Shown one piece after another: positions 33,046 to 41,302 of a stretch of DNA of 64,000 nucleotides (the first letter of the stretch is position 1; each line of letters begins with the position of its first letter). The notes below the pieces were generated by a model that worked only from the letters and a program-made list of their open reading frames with translations, searched no databases and had not been told where the DNA came from. Source of the stretch: Gemmatimonadaceae bacterium (GTDB lineage Bacteria > Gemmatimonadota > Gemmatimonadetes > Gemmatimonadales > Gemmatimonadaceae); the NCBI GenBank assembly GCA_020846935.1, contig JADLCY010000001.1:62001-126000 (forward strand), given 5' to 3'. Position numbers and translations under genes: made by a program.

Positions 33046-33576
33046 TCAGGACCAGGCGGGGCAGCGAGCCGGTGGCGTTCCGGGGGGCGTACCTTGCGCT
33101 GGCGCCGGCGGACCATCGCGTACGTCCATGAGCTCGACGTCGAAGATGAGCGTCGCCTTCGGTGGAATCACTGGCGGGCGACCCCGCACGCCGTACGCGA
33201 GCTGATAGGGAACGATCAGCCGGCGGCGGCCGCCGACCTTCATACCCTCGAAACCCTGATCCCACCCCGGGATGACCGCGCGGCGCCCTTGCTGGAACGG
33301 CAGCGGGGTACGCGGCTGTCCGTTGCTGGCGGTGTCACGCGAGGAATCGAACTTCTTGCCGTCAGTGAGCCAGCCCGTGTAGTGCACATAGTAGCACTTG
33401 TCCGGGGCGGCCTCGGCGCCGGTGCCCTGCACAACATCGATGTAGCGCATCGTGAACTGCGTGCGCTCCTTGCCCTGCACGGGTGGCGGTGTGGGTCCCT
33501 TGGGACCGCCGATGGCGCAACCACCGGCGAGAGCCGACAACGCACCGATCGCGACGAGACGAGCTTGGAGCAGCAT
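33046..33576 (-). CDS. Exported FKBP-type peptidyl-prolyl isomerase, probable lipoprotein
   Basis: 176 residues from ATG 33576, signal segment (LVAIGALSALAGGC) with a permissive lipobox. The FKBP domain has YYVHYTGWLTDGKKFDSSRD, VIPGWDQGFEGMKVGGRRRLIVPYQLAYG, and PPKATLIFDVELMDV. It has a Pro/Gly-rich tail. It is upstream of the cyclophilin with one base between them. The two form a periplasmic folding pair. Confidence 0.92.
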   Translation of the reverse strand: MLLQARLVAIGALSALAGGCAIGGPKGPTPPPVQGKERTQFTMRYIDVVQGTGAEAAPDKCYYVHYTGWLTDGKKFDSSRDTASNGQPRTPLPFQQGRRAVIPGWDQGFEGMKVGGRRRLIVPYQLAYGVRGRPPVIPPKATLIFDVELMDVRDGPPAPAQGTPPGTPPARCPAWS

Positions 33577-33661
33577 GGGGGGGCAGCGAAGAAGGTTGGG
33601 GCAGTCTAGGAGCGGACGCGAGGGAAGTCCAGCACGGCAAGGATCCTCAACCGCGCCGCTG

Positions 33662-34279
33662 TCAGCGCGAAACCTGCGACGCAGCCACGACGAATCGCAG
33701 GGGCCAGTCCGCCGCCTTGCTGATGCCAATGCGCGGTGTCACGATCACGTCGCGATCCGCCACGGCAGTGCCTGCCACGATGCGGAGCGGGCCGCGGTCG
33801 AGGCGCGCTCCGTTGTGTCGCCGGTCGATGTCGAGCGCGCGGCACAGCTTGCCCGGCCCGTTGGCCAGGTCGCGCTCGCGCACGGCGCCGCGACGACGGC
33901 GCATGAGCGGCAACCCGATCAGCGGCTCGATCGCCCGGATGAGCACCGCGCTGCCGTAGCCTTCTTCACGGGTCACGGCGTTGAAGCACCAATGCATGCC
34001 GTAGATGAAGTACACGTACGCGGTGCCGGGCGGTCCGTGCAGCGGCTCGGTGCGCGGCGTGCGCCCGGCCGCCGCATGGCACGCGGGATCGTGGGGCCCG
34101 AGGTACGCCTCGGTCTCGACAATGCGTCCGGCACATCGCCCGTCGGCGGTGCGATGCACCAGCACCATGCCTAACAAGTCGCGCGCCACGAGCTCGGCGT
34201 CGCGATCGTAGAACGCCGGCGGGAGCGGAGGCCCGAAACGCGCACGCCGCGCTTGGGGCGCGGCGTGGCGTGATGTCAT
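33662..34279 (-). CDS. mpg: 3-methyladenine / alkyladenine DNA glycosylase (AAG/MPG family)
   Basis: 205 residues with the AAG signature RIVETEAYLGPHDPACHAA, where the first Glu of VETEAY is the catalytic base, TAYVYFIYGMHWCFNAV with the intercalating Tyr region, and ANGPGKLCRALDI. It removes alkylated purines. Its ATG overlaps the stop of the NYN-domain gene (ATGA), so expression is coupled to that gene. Confidence 0.94.
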   Translation of the reverse strand: MTSRHAAPQARRARFGPPLPPAFYDRDAELVARDLLGMVLVHRTADGRCAGRIVETEAYLGPHDPACHAAAGRTPRTEPLHGPPGTAYVYFIYGMHWCFNAVTREEGYGSAVLIRAIEPLIGLPLMRRRRGAVRERDLANGPGKLCRALDIDRRHNGARLDRGPLRIVAGTAVADRDVIVTPRIGISKAADWPLRFVVAASQVSR

Positions 34280-35919
34280 GCGCCTGCGGCCGCTTTCTTC
34301 GCGGCCCTGGGCCTGGCCTTTGGCGGCTTCTTTTCCGCTTTGGGCGCTTCGGTCGGTTTGGCGTCCTTGCGCACCGCTTTGGTCTTGGGGAGCGCCTTGG
34401 CCTTCTTTGTCGCGGGCTTTGCCGCCGCCGGCGCGCTCGAGACGTCAGGCGCGGGTGCGGGCGGGGCCTCCACGACGCCTACGAGCAGCAGGTCGGGCGG
34501 CGGGCCCGCCGCGCCTCGACGAGCCGGGATGCCGCGCGGACCCATGCCTCGCGGGGTACTCGGCGACGTTGGCGCCGGACGCGCGGGTGTCGCGGCGGCT
34601 TCGGCCGCCTTCACCTGGTCCGCCACGCTCGCCGCCTTGGCCGGCAGCGACACCTCGTAGTCATCGCCACGACGGCGCAGGTCGATCACCTCGGCGTCGT
34701 GCGCATCGCGCAGAATGCGATGGAAGTTGCGCTCACCGAGCGACTCCGAATCGCGGCCGAGGAGCGCAAACGCCTTCTGGCGCACGTCGCTGGAGAGAGC
34801 GGCATCGTCGCCGCTCACGAGGGCGCCGGCGGCGCTGCGCACGAGATCGAAGGCTTCCTGCCTCGTCAGGCGCTCACCGCTGCGACCGATGGCATCACGG
34901 CTCTCGCTTCGCGACGGCGCGGGCGCGGGCGCGGCGGACGGAGCCGCCGGCGGGTTCGGCGCGGGCTGCGCCGCGGACGTCGACTCACCGGTGGGAGGGG
35001 CGGCGCGCTCCGCGGAGGCACCGGGGCGATCACGGTCGCGATCACGATCCCGCCCGCGACCGCGACGACCGCGTCGATCCCGCCGCTCCTCACGCGACGA
35101 CTCGCCGTTCGCCGACGCGGCCGGACGCGACGCATCGGCCGGAGCCGCAGGGGTCGTCGCGCCTTTGCCCTCGCTGGGAGACACTTCGAGCTGACCGTTC
35201 TCCAGCTTCGTGATCTTCACGAGCCCCTTCTCCGAGGCGTCCTGCACGAAGCGCGAGAACTTGGAGTACCCGTGGCCAACGCTCTTCTCGTCGAACGATG
35301 CGTCAATGTCCTGCATCACCTGCTTGAGCCGGTCGGAACGCATCACGTCGCCGTTCTTCTGCATCCGTCCGATCGCCTCGACGACCAGCTCCCACGGATC
35401 CCACTTCACCACTTCCTCGTCGCTCTGCTTCACGAGGCCGGCAAGGGCGTTGTAGGAGTAGTACTCGTCACAGTTCATGACGAGCAGGTCGCTCGACGAC
35501 TCACGGATCCCGACGCCGATGACGTACTTGCCGTACTCCTTGAGCTTGGTGACCAGCGAGGCGAAGTCGGAGTCGCCGGACAGCAGGATGTAGGTCCCGA
35601 TCTCGGGTCGGGTGAAGACGAGTTCGATCGCGTCCACCGCGAGCCGGATATCGGTCGCGTTCTTTTTCGACGACCCGTAGGCCGGCGCCATGATCATGTC
35701 GATCGACGACTCGGCGAGCGGCACGATGTATTGCGGATAGCGGCGCCAGTCGGCGTACGCGCGCTGCACGGCCACCTTGCCCTTGATGATCTCGGAGCCC
35801 AGGAGGTTGCGAAGTTCCCCGGCGAGGTCGGAGCGGATGCCCATCGTGACGTTGTCGAAGTCGATGAGCAGCGCGGCGTTGGGGGCGTGCTGGGTCGGGG
35901 CGCCATACCCCGCCGTCAT
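34276..35919 (-). CDS. NYN-domain (PIN-like) protein with LOTUS-type domains and Lys/Ala tail
   Basis: 547 residues from ATG 35919; an ATG at 35991 would add 24 residues and neither has a clear RBS. The NYN (LabA/Limkain-like PIN) domain is at about 12-165 with the acidic metal site ALLIDFDNV (Asp20, Asp22), SIDMIMAPAYG, KNATDIRLAVD and LLSGDSDFASLV. Two OST-HTH/LOTUS-like regions follow (about 180-255, KQVMQDIDASFDEKSVGHGYSKFSRFV; and about 345-425, FHRILRDAHDAEVIDL), separated by an Arg/Asp-rich and Pro/Ala-rich linker. The end is a Lys/Ala/Pro tail like histone H1. NYN plus LOTUS suggests RNA cleavage with RNA binding. Confidence 0.85.
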   Translation of the reverse strand: MTAGYGAPTQHAPNAALLIDFDNVTMGIRSDLAGELRNLLGSEIIKGKVAVQRAYADWRRYPQYIVPLAESSIDMIMAPAYGSSKKNATDIRLAVDAIELVFTRPEIGTYILLSGDSDFASLVTKLKEYGKYVIGVGIRESSSDLLVMNCDEYYSYNALAGLVKQSDEEVVKWDPWELVVEAIGRMQKNGDVMRSDRLKQVMQDIDASFDEKSVGHGYSKFSRFVQDASEKGLVKITKLENGQLEVSPSEGKGATTPAAPADASRPAASANGESSREERRDRRGRRGRGRDRDRDRDRPGASAERAAPPTGESTSAAQPAPNPPAAPSAAPAPAPSRSESRDAIGRSGERLTRQEAFDLVRSAAGALVSGDDAALSSDVRQKAFALLGRDSESLGERNFHRILRDAHDAEVIDLRRRGDDYEVSLPAKAASVADQVKAAEAAATPARPAPTSPSTPRGMGPRGIPARRGAAGPPPDLLLVGVVEAPPAPAPDVSSAPAAAKPATKKAKALPKTKAVRKDAKPTEAPKAEKKPPKARPRAAKKAAAGA

Positions 35920-35991
35920 GGCCTGTGGGCCCCGGTGCAACGGGGCGATCGGCGAGCGCGGGGCGCCATGCCGAGTGGAACGGGATTGCAT

Positions 35992-36577
35992 GTCGTTCGG
36001 ATGATGGTGTGCGCGGCACCCCCCATGGGCACCAGCTCGTGAATCAGTCGGCAGCGGCGCGGCACACGTAGACACGCCGATCACGACGCGGGACTCGAAG
36101 GGCCGGAACGACTTGCGCCGAAGCGTCGAGATCCCTGCTCCCCACGGCCGCCGCGCGCGCACCGACTCCCCGCGCCTATCACGGAGACACCGATGTCGCA
36201 CTGCGAACCGGCGCGAGTGTCGGAATCCGACAGCCGCGCACTGGGCAACGCCTTACAACATATGGGCTTGCGATGGACGGTACCAGTGGGGGCTCCCTGC
36301 GGCGCGTCCACCCCGCCTGGCAATCGGTCCGCACCTGGGCCGCCGGACCGCAGGATCTCCGCGACGTGACCCTCGCCATGGACCGCGGCACCCCCGCGCG
36401 GTCCCCGCCCGCGCGAATGGCCGCCAGCCCACCGCGTCGCGAAGGGCCGCGCGCGGACCCGCACACGCTTATCACGCCTCCCACAGCGGCCTACCTTCTC
36501 ACCAGGCGCCGCAGGCTCACGCGCCCATCCCCCCGGCACGTGTCGAAACAACACTCCCCACCTCGCGTAGGGCGCTC
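35992..36577. other. Divergent region between NYN gene and kinase operon, 586 bases
   Basis: No frame has convincing gene features, and no clear sigma-70 or sigma-54 promoter was picked out by eye, though both flanking operons must be transcribed from here. Confidence 0.4.
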
Positions 36578-37798
36578 GTGAAGCCACTGGACTTCAGGAA
36601 GCGGCTGTTCCTCGTCCTGTCGATGTTCGCCCTGCTCCCGGCCGCAGTGCTCACGGGGGCGTGGACGGTGGCGGTGTGGCGTGCGCTGCCGTTCGCGGCG
36701 GCGGGGGCGGCGTGGGAGCGGGTCGCAGCGTCGGGCGAACGTGCCAGCGAAGCGGTGCGCGATGCACCGCTCAGCGACGCCCAGCGCCAGGCGCTCGCGA
36801 CCCACGAACGGGAGTTGCATGCCTCGGTCGTGCAGGCGCGCCGGCTGGATTTCGTGGCTCGCCGGTTTGCGCCGGTGGTCATCGCAGTCGCAATCGCAGC
36901 GCTCGTGCTGCTCTGGATCGTCGCCTCACGCGTGGCCGGGCACCTCAGCCGGCAACTGAGCCGGCCGATCCACGAACTCGTCGGATGGACGGAGATGATC
37001 GAACAGGGGATGCAGCCACCGACCGCAGGTACCGCAAGGGGAGCGCCCGAGTTCGAGACGCTGCGCCAGCGCATGCGCGCCATGAGCACGGAACTCGCCG
37101 CTGGCCGCGAGCGCGCCGTTGAAGCCGAGCGACTCGTAGCGTTCCGCGAAACGGCGCGACGGGTGGCTCACGAGCTCAAGAACCCACTCACTCCGATGCA
37201 GCTGGCCATCGCGACCGTCAAACGCGCGGCCCCGGATTCCCTGCACGAAAGCGTCCGCGTGCTCGAGGAAGAAACGGCCCGCCTGGCCCGCATGGCCCGG
37301 AGCTTTGCGCAGTTTGGGCGTCTCCCCGACGGGCAACGATCGGACGTCGACGTGGCCGAGCTGCTCCGGGCGACGGCGAGCGCCTGCGTGCCCTCGCACC
37401 TCGCACTGCGTCTGGAACTCGACGACGACCTCCCCCGCATCCGGGGCTACCACGACGCGCTGCAGCGTGCGGTCATGAACGTCGTGCTCAACGCCGTCGA
37501 CGCGTGCGGCAACGCAGGGACGATCGCCATCAGCGCGACGCACCAGGGCACCCGCCTCCGTATCGAGGTCGCCGACACCGGCGCCGGCATTGCCCCCGAG
37601 CACATGGCCACGATCTGGGAGCCGTACGTGACCCACAAGGCGGGCGGGACCGGGCTGGGCCTCGCCATTGCCGAACAGGCCGTGCGCGCCCACGGCGGGT
37701 CGGTCCGCGCCGAAAGCCGGCCGGGCGAAGGAGCGCGTATCATCATGGAGCTGCCGGCCGACGCCGACACCGAGCCCTCCTCACCCAGGATGCGCTGA
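36578..37798 (+). CDS. NtrY-like sensor histidine kinase
   Basis: 406 residues from GTG 36578. TM1 is ~8-30 (LFLVLSMFALLPAAVLTGAW), a short external loop follows, then TM2 ~108-130 (VVIAVAIAALVLLWIVAS). A HAMP segment begins at LSRQLSRPIHELVGWTE. The kinase core is of the NtrY kind: ARRVAHELKNPLTPMQLAI (phospho-His), NVVLNAVDACG, VADTGAGIAPEH, and GGTGLGLAIAEQAV. The small loop suggests membrane or envelope sensing. Its TGA overlaps the ATG of the next gene (TGATG). It is the first gene of the six-gene run ending with the NtrC-type regulator. Confidence 0.92.
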   Translation: MKPLDFRKRLFLVLSMFALLPAAVLTGAWTVAVWRALPFAAAGAAWERVAASGERASEAVRDAPLSDAQRQALATHERELHASVVQARRLDFVARRFAPVVIAVAIAALVLLWIVASRVAGHLSRQLSRPIHELVGWTEMIEQGMQPPTAGTARGAPEFETLRQRMRAMSTELAAGRERAVEAERLVAFRETARRVAHELKNPLTPMQLAIATVKRAAPDSLHESVRVLEEETARLARMARSFAQFGRLPDGQRSDVDVAELLRATASACVPSHLALRLELDDDLPRIRGYHDALQRAVMNVVLNAVDACGNAGTIAISATHQGTRLRIEVADTGAGIAPEHMATIWEPYVTHKAGGTGLGLAIAEQAVRAHGGSVRAESRPGEGARIIMELPADADTEPSSPRMR

Positions 37799-38079
37799 TG
37801 GGACCCGAGTTCCTCGTTCCGATCGCCTTCTTCTTTGCCGCGGCCTCCGTCGTGCGTACGGTGCTGCGACACAAGGAGCGCCGCCTCGAACTCGAGACGC
37901 AGGGCCTGCCAGGCTCCTCCCGCGATGCGGCGATGCGGCTGGAACGCATGGAACAGGCGATCGATGCCATGGCCGTCGAGATCGAACGGATCGCCGAGGC
38001 CCAGCGATTCACCACGCGCCTGCTCGCCGAGCGCGCGGAACAGGGTCATCATCTCCCCACCAGCGAACCGAGGCGTTAG
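37798..38079 (+). CDS. Small membrane/coiled-coil protein, paralogue 1 of 4
   Basis: 93 residues. An N-terminal membrane helix (FLVPIAFFFAAASVV) is followed by a charged stretch, then the shared motif MRLERMEQAIDAMAVEIERIAEAQRFTTRLL (written in parts: RLERMEQAIDAMA, VEIERIAEAQRF, TTRLL). The motif is heptad-like and predicted cytoplasmic. It overlaps the kinase stop. The final Arg codon and TAG stop lie inside a dispersed octamer. No database family is recognised. The repeated occurrence of the motif in the next three genes shows a local expansion. Confidence 0.8.
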   Translation: MGPEFLVPIAFFFAAASVVRTVLRHKERRLELETQGLPGSSRDAAMRLERMEQAIDAMAVEIERIAEAQRFTTRLLAERAEQGHHLPTSEPRR

Positions 38080-38082
38080 GCA

Positions 38083-38367
38083 ATGGACGCGGACATCCTG
38101 GTCCCCGGCATGTTCTTCTTCACGGTCATCGTGATGGGCATCGGCATCCCGTGGATCCGGGCCAGGGTCCGCCAGATGGACCGCAGCAATATCGGCGCAC
38201 CGGTCGACCACCAGGTGCACGACCGGCTCGCGCACATCGAGCAGGCCATCGACGCCATCGCGGTCGAAGTCGAACGCGTGGCCGAGGGCCAGCGGTTCGT
38301 CACGCGCGTACTCGCCGAGCGGGCACCGGAGCCCGCGGCGCTCCCGCGCGAGATCCCGCGATCCTGA
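38083..38367 (+). CDS. Small membrane/coiled-coil protein, paralogue 2 of 4
   Basis: 94 residues, same layout as the preceding gene: membrane helix (LVPGMFFFTVIVMGIGIPWI), basic stretch RARVRQ, then RLAHIEQAIDAIA and VEVERVAEGQRFVTRVL. The start is 3 bases after the previous stop, so it is the same transcript. It resembles paralogue 1 more than 3 and 4, suggesting a recent tandem duplication. Function is unknown. Confidence 0.8.
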   Translation: MDADILVPGMFFFTVIVMGIGIPWIRARVRQMDRSNIGAPVDHQVHDRLAHIEQAIDAIAVEVERVAEGQRFVTRVLAERAPEPAALPREIPRS

Positions 38368-38370
38368 CCG

Positions 38371-39129
38371 ATGGAGGCCAGAGTGCAAACGCAGAACGAC
38401 GTACGGCGCGAGATCAGGGATGGCGTGCGACACACGGTTCGCGAGGTGGCGCAGGTCGTCACCGGTCCCGACGGCCCTCCCATCGCGCTCGGCCAGGGGG
38501 TCGGCACCGGACCCGTCATTTCGGTGGGCCCGGACGGGCCCGTGATCGTCACGGGTGCCGCACAGCGCCAGGCCATGCTCGACGCGCTGCGGGGCGAGAT
38601 CGCCGCCGCGCGCGCCGAGATCGAGCAGCTCACGAACCGCTTCACCACGGACCTGTCCAACGCCCGTGAGCAGGCTCTCAGCATGCAGCTCGACGCGGCG
38701 GCCAAACGAATGCAGCTGCTCCAGCTGCGCTACGACGAACTGGCCACGCAAGGCACCGGGAGCATTCGCGTTCCACCGCCGGCCGAACGTCCGGCGATCC
38801 CTCCCGACGTCCGCAACATGGTGCAGTGGCTCACCGGAACGGTCGCGATCACGATCGTCTCCATCGTGCTCATCCGGTCCGTCGTCCGCTGGTTCGAAAA
38901 GCGCCAGGAGCGAGCGCCGCTCCCCAGTGACCTCGGTACGCGGCTCGGGCGCATGGAGCAGGCGATCGAGGCCGTGGCCATCGAAGTCGAGCGCATCTCC
39001 GAAAGCCAGCGCTACACCACGAAGGTCCTCAACGAAGGCCGAACACTCCCGGCGCCGGCACCCGCCGAGTCGTGGCCGGCCGCTGCCGAACGGGAAGCCC
39101 TCCCGGTTCGTTCCTCAGGCCAGAAATGA
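38371..39129 (+). CDS. Membrane/coiled-coil protein with long N-terminal domain, paralogue 3 of 4
   Basis: 252 residues. About 60 Gly/Pro/Val-rich residues (VVTGPDGPPIALGQG, GPVISVGPDGPVIVTG) are followed by a coiled coil (about 65-125, LRGEIAAARAEIEQL, AAAKRMQLLQLRYDEL). A membrane helix follows at ~150-170 (LTGTVAITIVSIVLIRSVV), and then the shared motif RLGRMEQAIEAVA and IEVERISESQRYTTKVL. It has a Pro/Ala tail. It starts 3 bases after paralogue 2 and shares ATGA with paralogue 4. The extra N-terminal part could be the periplasmic or sensing portion. Confidence 0.78.
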   Translation: MEARVQTQNDVRREIRDGVRHTVREVAQVVTGPDGPPIALGQGVGTGPVISVGPDGPVIVTGAAQRQAMLDALRGEIAAARAEIEQLTNRFTTDLSNAREQALSMQLDAAAKRMQLLQLRYDELATQGTGSIRVPPPAERPAIPPDVRNMVQWLTGTVAITIVSIVLIRSVVRWFEKRQERAPLPSDLGTRLGRMEQAIEAVAIEVERISESQRYTTKVLNEGRTLPAPAPAESWPAAAEREALPVRSSGQK

Positions 39130-39752
39130 TCGTGCAAACGACCGCGCCGACCCCACCGGTTCCCCCTGCAGCACCGGCACAGGGACTCGCCACCATGAAT
39201 CAGGAACGAGCGATCGAACTGGTCCAGGCGCAGATTGCCGGCATCAAGAAAGAGATCGCCGACCTGACGGGACAGCTCGTGCCCGGCACGTCCGACGCGC
39301 GCGAAAATGTCATCAACGACCAGATCTCCGCGGCGTCCGATCGCCTCGAGTCCCTGCAGGAACAGCTCGATCGCCTGATCACCGGCGAGCCGTTCCCGGG
39401 CACCACGCAGCCACCGTTCGTGCCGCCGGATCCCAATGACATCCCGGCCGGCGTGCAGAGCCTGCTCGAGATGGGACTCGCGGGGGCCGTGCTCGTCGCC
39501 CTGGGCCTGCCCATCGTGCGGCTCATCGCGCGACGCCTGGAGCCGCGTCCCCGCGTGGACCCCACCGCCGACCCGACGCCGCGCTTCGATCGCATCGAGC
39601 AGGCCATGGACGCCGTGGCCATCGAGGTCGAACGGATCTCCGAAGGCCAGCGCTACACCAACAAGGTGCTGGCCGACCTGAAGGCGCTGCCCGCCCCGAA
39701 CCCGGTGGAGCAGTGGCCACTCAAGGCGCGCGCTGAGGAGAAGCTGAGGTAA
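39126..39752 (+). CDS. Membrane/coiled-coil protein with long N-terminal domain, paralogue 4 of 4
   Basis: 208 residues. A Pro/Ala-rich start is followed by a coiled coil (about 22-90: AIELVQAQIAGIKKEIADL, ISAASDRLESLQEQLDRL). A membrane helix follows at ~118-140 (LEMGLAGAVLVALGLPIVRL), and then the shared motif RFDRIEQAMDAVA and IEVERISEGQRYTNKVL. It is the partner of paralogue 3 in domain order. It starts inside the previous stop (ATGA) and ends 3 bases before the response regulator. Confidence 0.78.
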   Translation: MIVQTTAPTPPVPPAAPAQGLATMNQERAIELVQAQIAGIKKEIADLTGQLVPGTSDARENVINDQISAASDRLESLQEQLDRLITGEPFPGTTQPPFVPPDPNDIPAGVQSLLEMGLAGAVLVALGLPIVRLIARRLEPRPRVDPTADPTPRFDRIEQAMDAVAIEVERISEGQRYTNKVLADLKALPAPNPVEQWPLKARAEEKLR

Positions 39753-39755
39753 CCC

Positions 39756-41150
39756 GTGCCGACCGTGCTCATCGTCGACGACGAGCCCAACATCCGCCGC
39801 ATGGTCGGCGCGCTGCTGGGCGCGGAAGGCTATGAGGTGCGAGAGGCCGCGGACGGACGCGCTGGCCTGGCGTCCGCGACGGACAGCGAGCCGGACGTCG
39901 CGCTCGTGGACCTGATGATGCCCGGTGACATGGACGGCATCGCGACGCTGACCGCGCTCCGCGAACGATGCCCGAACCTGCCGGTCGTCATGATGAGCGG
40001 GAAGGCGGGACTCAGCGATGCCGTGCGGGCCACCCGGCTCGGCGCCTTCACGTTCCTCGAAAAGCCGCTGTCCCCCGAAGTCGTGATGCTCGCCCTCGCC
40101 TCGGCGCTGGAACTCCGCGAGGCGAAGCGCGAGGCTGCGTCACTGCGCGCGGACCTCGGCCTCACCGGCGAGATGGTGGGCATGAGTGAGGCGATGCAGG
40201 AGCTGCGTGCGCTCATCGCCCGCGTGGGGCCCACCGACTCGCGCGTGCTCATCACCGGGGAGTCGGGAACGGGAAAGGAGCTCGTGGCGGCGGCGGTGCA
40301 CCAGGCGAGCGCACGCCGCGACCGCGCGTTCATCCGGGTGAACTGCGCGGCGATTCCGCGCGACCTCGTGGAAAGCGAGATGTTCGGCCACGAGCGCGGC
40401 GCGTTCACGGGTGCCGTTGAGCGTCGCATCGGCAAGTTCGAGCTCGCCCATCGCGGCACGCTGCTGCTCGACGAGGTCGGCGACCTCGGGCAGGAAGCGC
40501 AGGCCAAGCTGCTGCGCGCGATCGAGGCCGGCGAGGTGGAGCGCGTGGGCGGCGGCAAGCCGATCCCGGTGGACACGCGCCTCATCGCGGCCACCAACAA
40601 GGATCTGCAGCGGGCGTCGCGTGACGGCGCGTTCCGAGAAGACCTGTACTTTCGCCTGAACGTCATCCCGATTGCCCTTCCGCCCCTGCGGGAGCGGGCC
40701 AGCGATCTTCCGCTTCTCGTCAGGCACTTCTCGGCACTGACCCGCGTCCGCACCGGCCGCGTCCTTCCGGAGTGGGGCGATGATGCCCTCCTGCTCATGC
40801 AGCGCTACCGATGGCCCGGCAACGTCCGTGAGCTGGCCAACATCGTGGAGCGCCTCATCATCCTGCACCCCGGTCAGCGCATCGCCGCCGAGGACGTGCG
40901 ACGGGTGATCGCGATCGCCGAGACGCCGGACTCCGTGCGGGCCGTCCCGGCGTCGAGCGAGACATTCGATGCCCCGCTGAGCGACCTGCTCGACGACTAC
41001 GAGCGACTGTTGATCACGCGCGCGCTGGCCGCCGCAGGCGGCAACGTCGCCGAAGCGGCCCGCCGGCTGCAGACCGACCGTCCCAATCTCTATCGGCGGA
41101 TGAAGCGCCTCGAGATCGCACCGGAGAGCGCTTCCGCGCATACGGGGTGA
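39756..41150 (+). CDS. NtrC-family sigma-54-dependent response regulator
   Basis: 464 residues from GTG 39756. The receiver has LIVDDEPNIR and phospho-Asp52 in VDLMMPG, Lys in FLEKPLSPE. The AAA+ domain has Walker A ITGESGTGKE, the sigma-54 contact loop GAFTGA, Walker B GTLLLDEVGDL, and the arginine-finger region. The C-terminal Fis-type helix-turn-helix is GGNVAEAARRLQTDRPNLYRRMKRL. All parts needed for sigma-54 activation are intact. It closes the kinase operon. A matching sigma-54 promoter lies 103 bases after its stop, ahead of the outer-membrane gene. Confidence 0.96.
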   Translation: MPTVLIVDDEPNIRRMVGALLGAEGYEVREAADGRAGLASATDSEPDVALVDLMMPGDMDGIATLTALRERCPNLPVVMMSGKAGLSDAVRATRLGAFTFLEKPLSPEVVMLALASALELREAKREAASLRADLGLTGEMVGMSEAMQELRALIARVGPTDSRVLITGESGTGKELVAAAVHQASARRDRAFIRVNCAAIPRDLVESEMFGHERGAFTGAVERRIGKFELAHRGTLLLDEVGDLGQEAQAKLLRAIEAGEVERVGGGKPIPVDTRLIAATNKDLQRASRDGAFREDLYFRLNVIPIALPPLRERASDLPLLVRHFSALTRVRTGRVLPEWGDDALLLMQRYRWPGNVRELANIVERLIILHPGQRIAAEDVRRVIAIAETPDSVRAVPASSETFDAPLSDLLDDYERLLITRALAAAGGNVAEAARRLQTDRPNLYRRMKRLEIAPESASAHTG

Positions 41151-41252
41151 CACGGACGGTGACCCCGGGCGCGGACACCTCCTGCGCCGCGGGACTCGCC
41201 GACGCGCGTGGAAGTCATTGCCCCACAGGCGGTCGCCTCACATGGTTGAAAG

Positions 41253-41268
41253 TGGTACGCGGCGTGCA
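41253..41268 (+). promoter_or_regulatory. Candidate sigma-54 (-24/-12) promoter
   Basis: TGGTACGCGGCGTGCA matches the consensus TGGCACGNNNNTTGCA at all but two positions, with the GG and GC dinucleotides correctly 10 bases apart. A start ~12 bases on would give a ~25-base leader carrying the GGGAG ribosome-binding site of the gene at 41303. The preceding gene encodes a sigma-54 activator. Confidence 0.65.
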
Positions 41269-41302
41269 ACGCGCCACGGTCGTTCACCCTACGGGAGCTG
41301 GT

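Noticed and set aside
34270-36042. 590-codon plus-strand frame opposite the NYN gene
   Set aside because: Low-complexity Arg/Gly sequence with no domain pattern. The minus strand carries NYN motifs.
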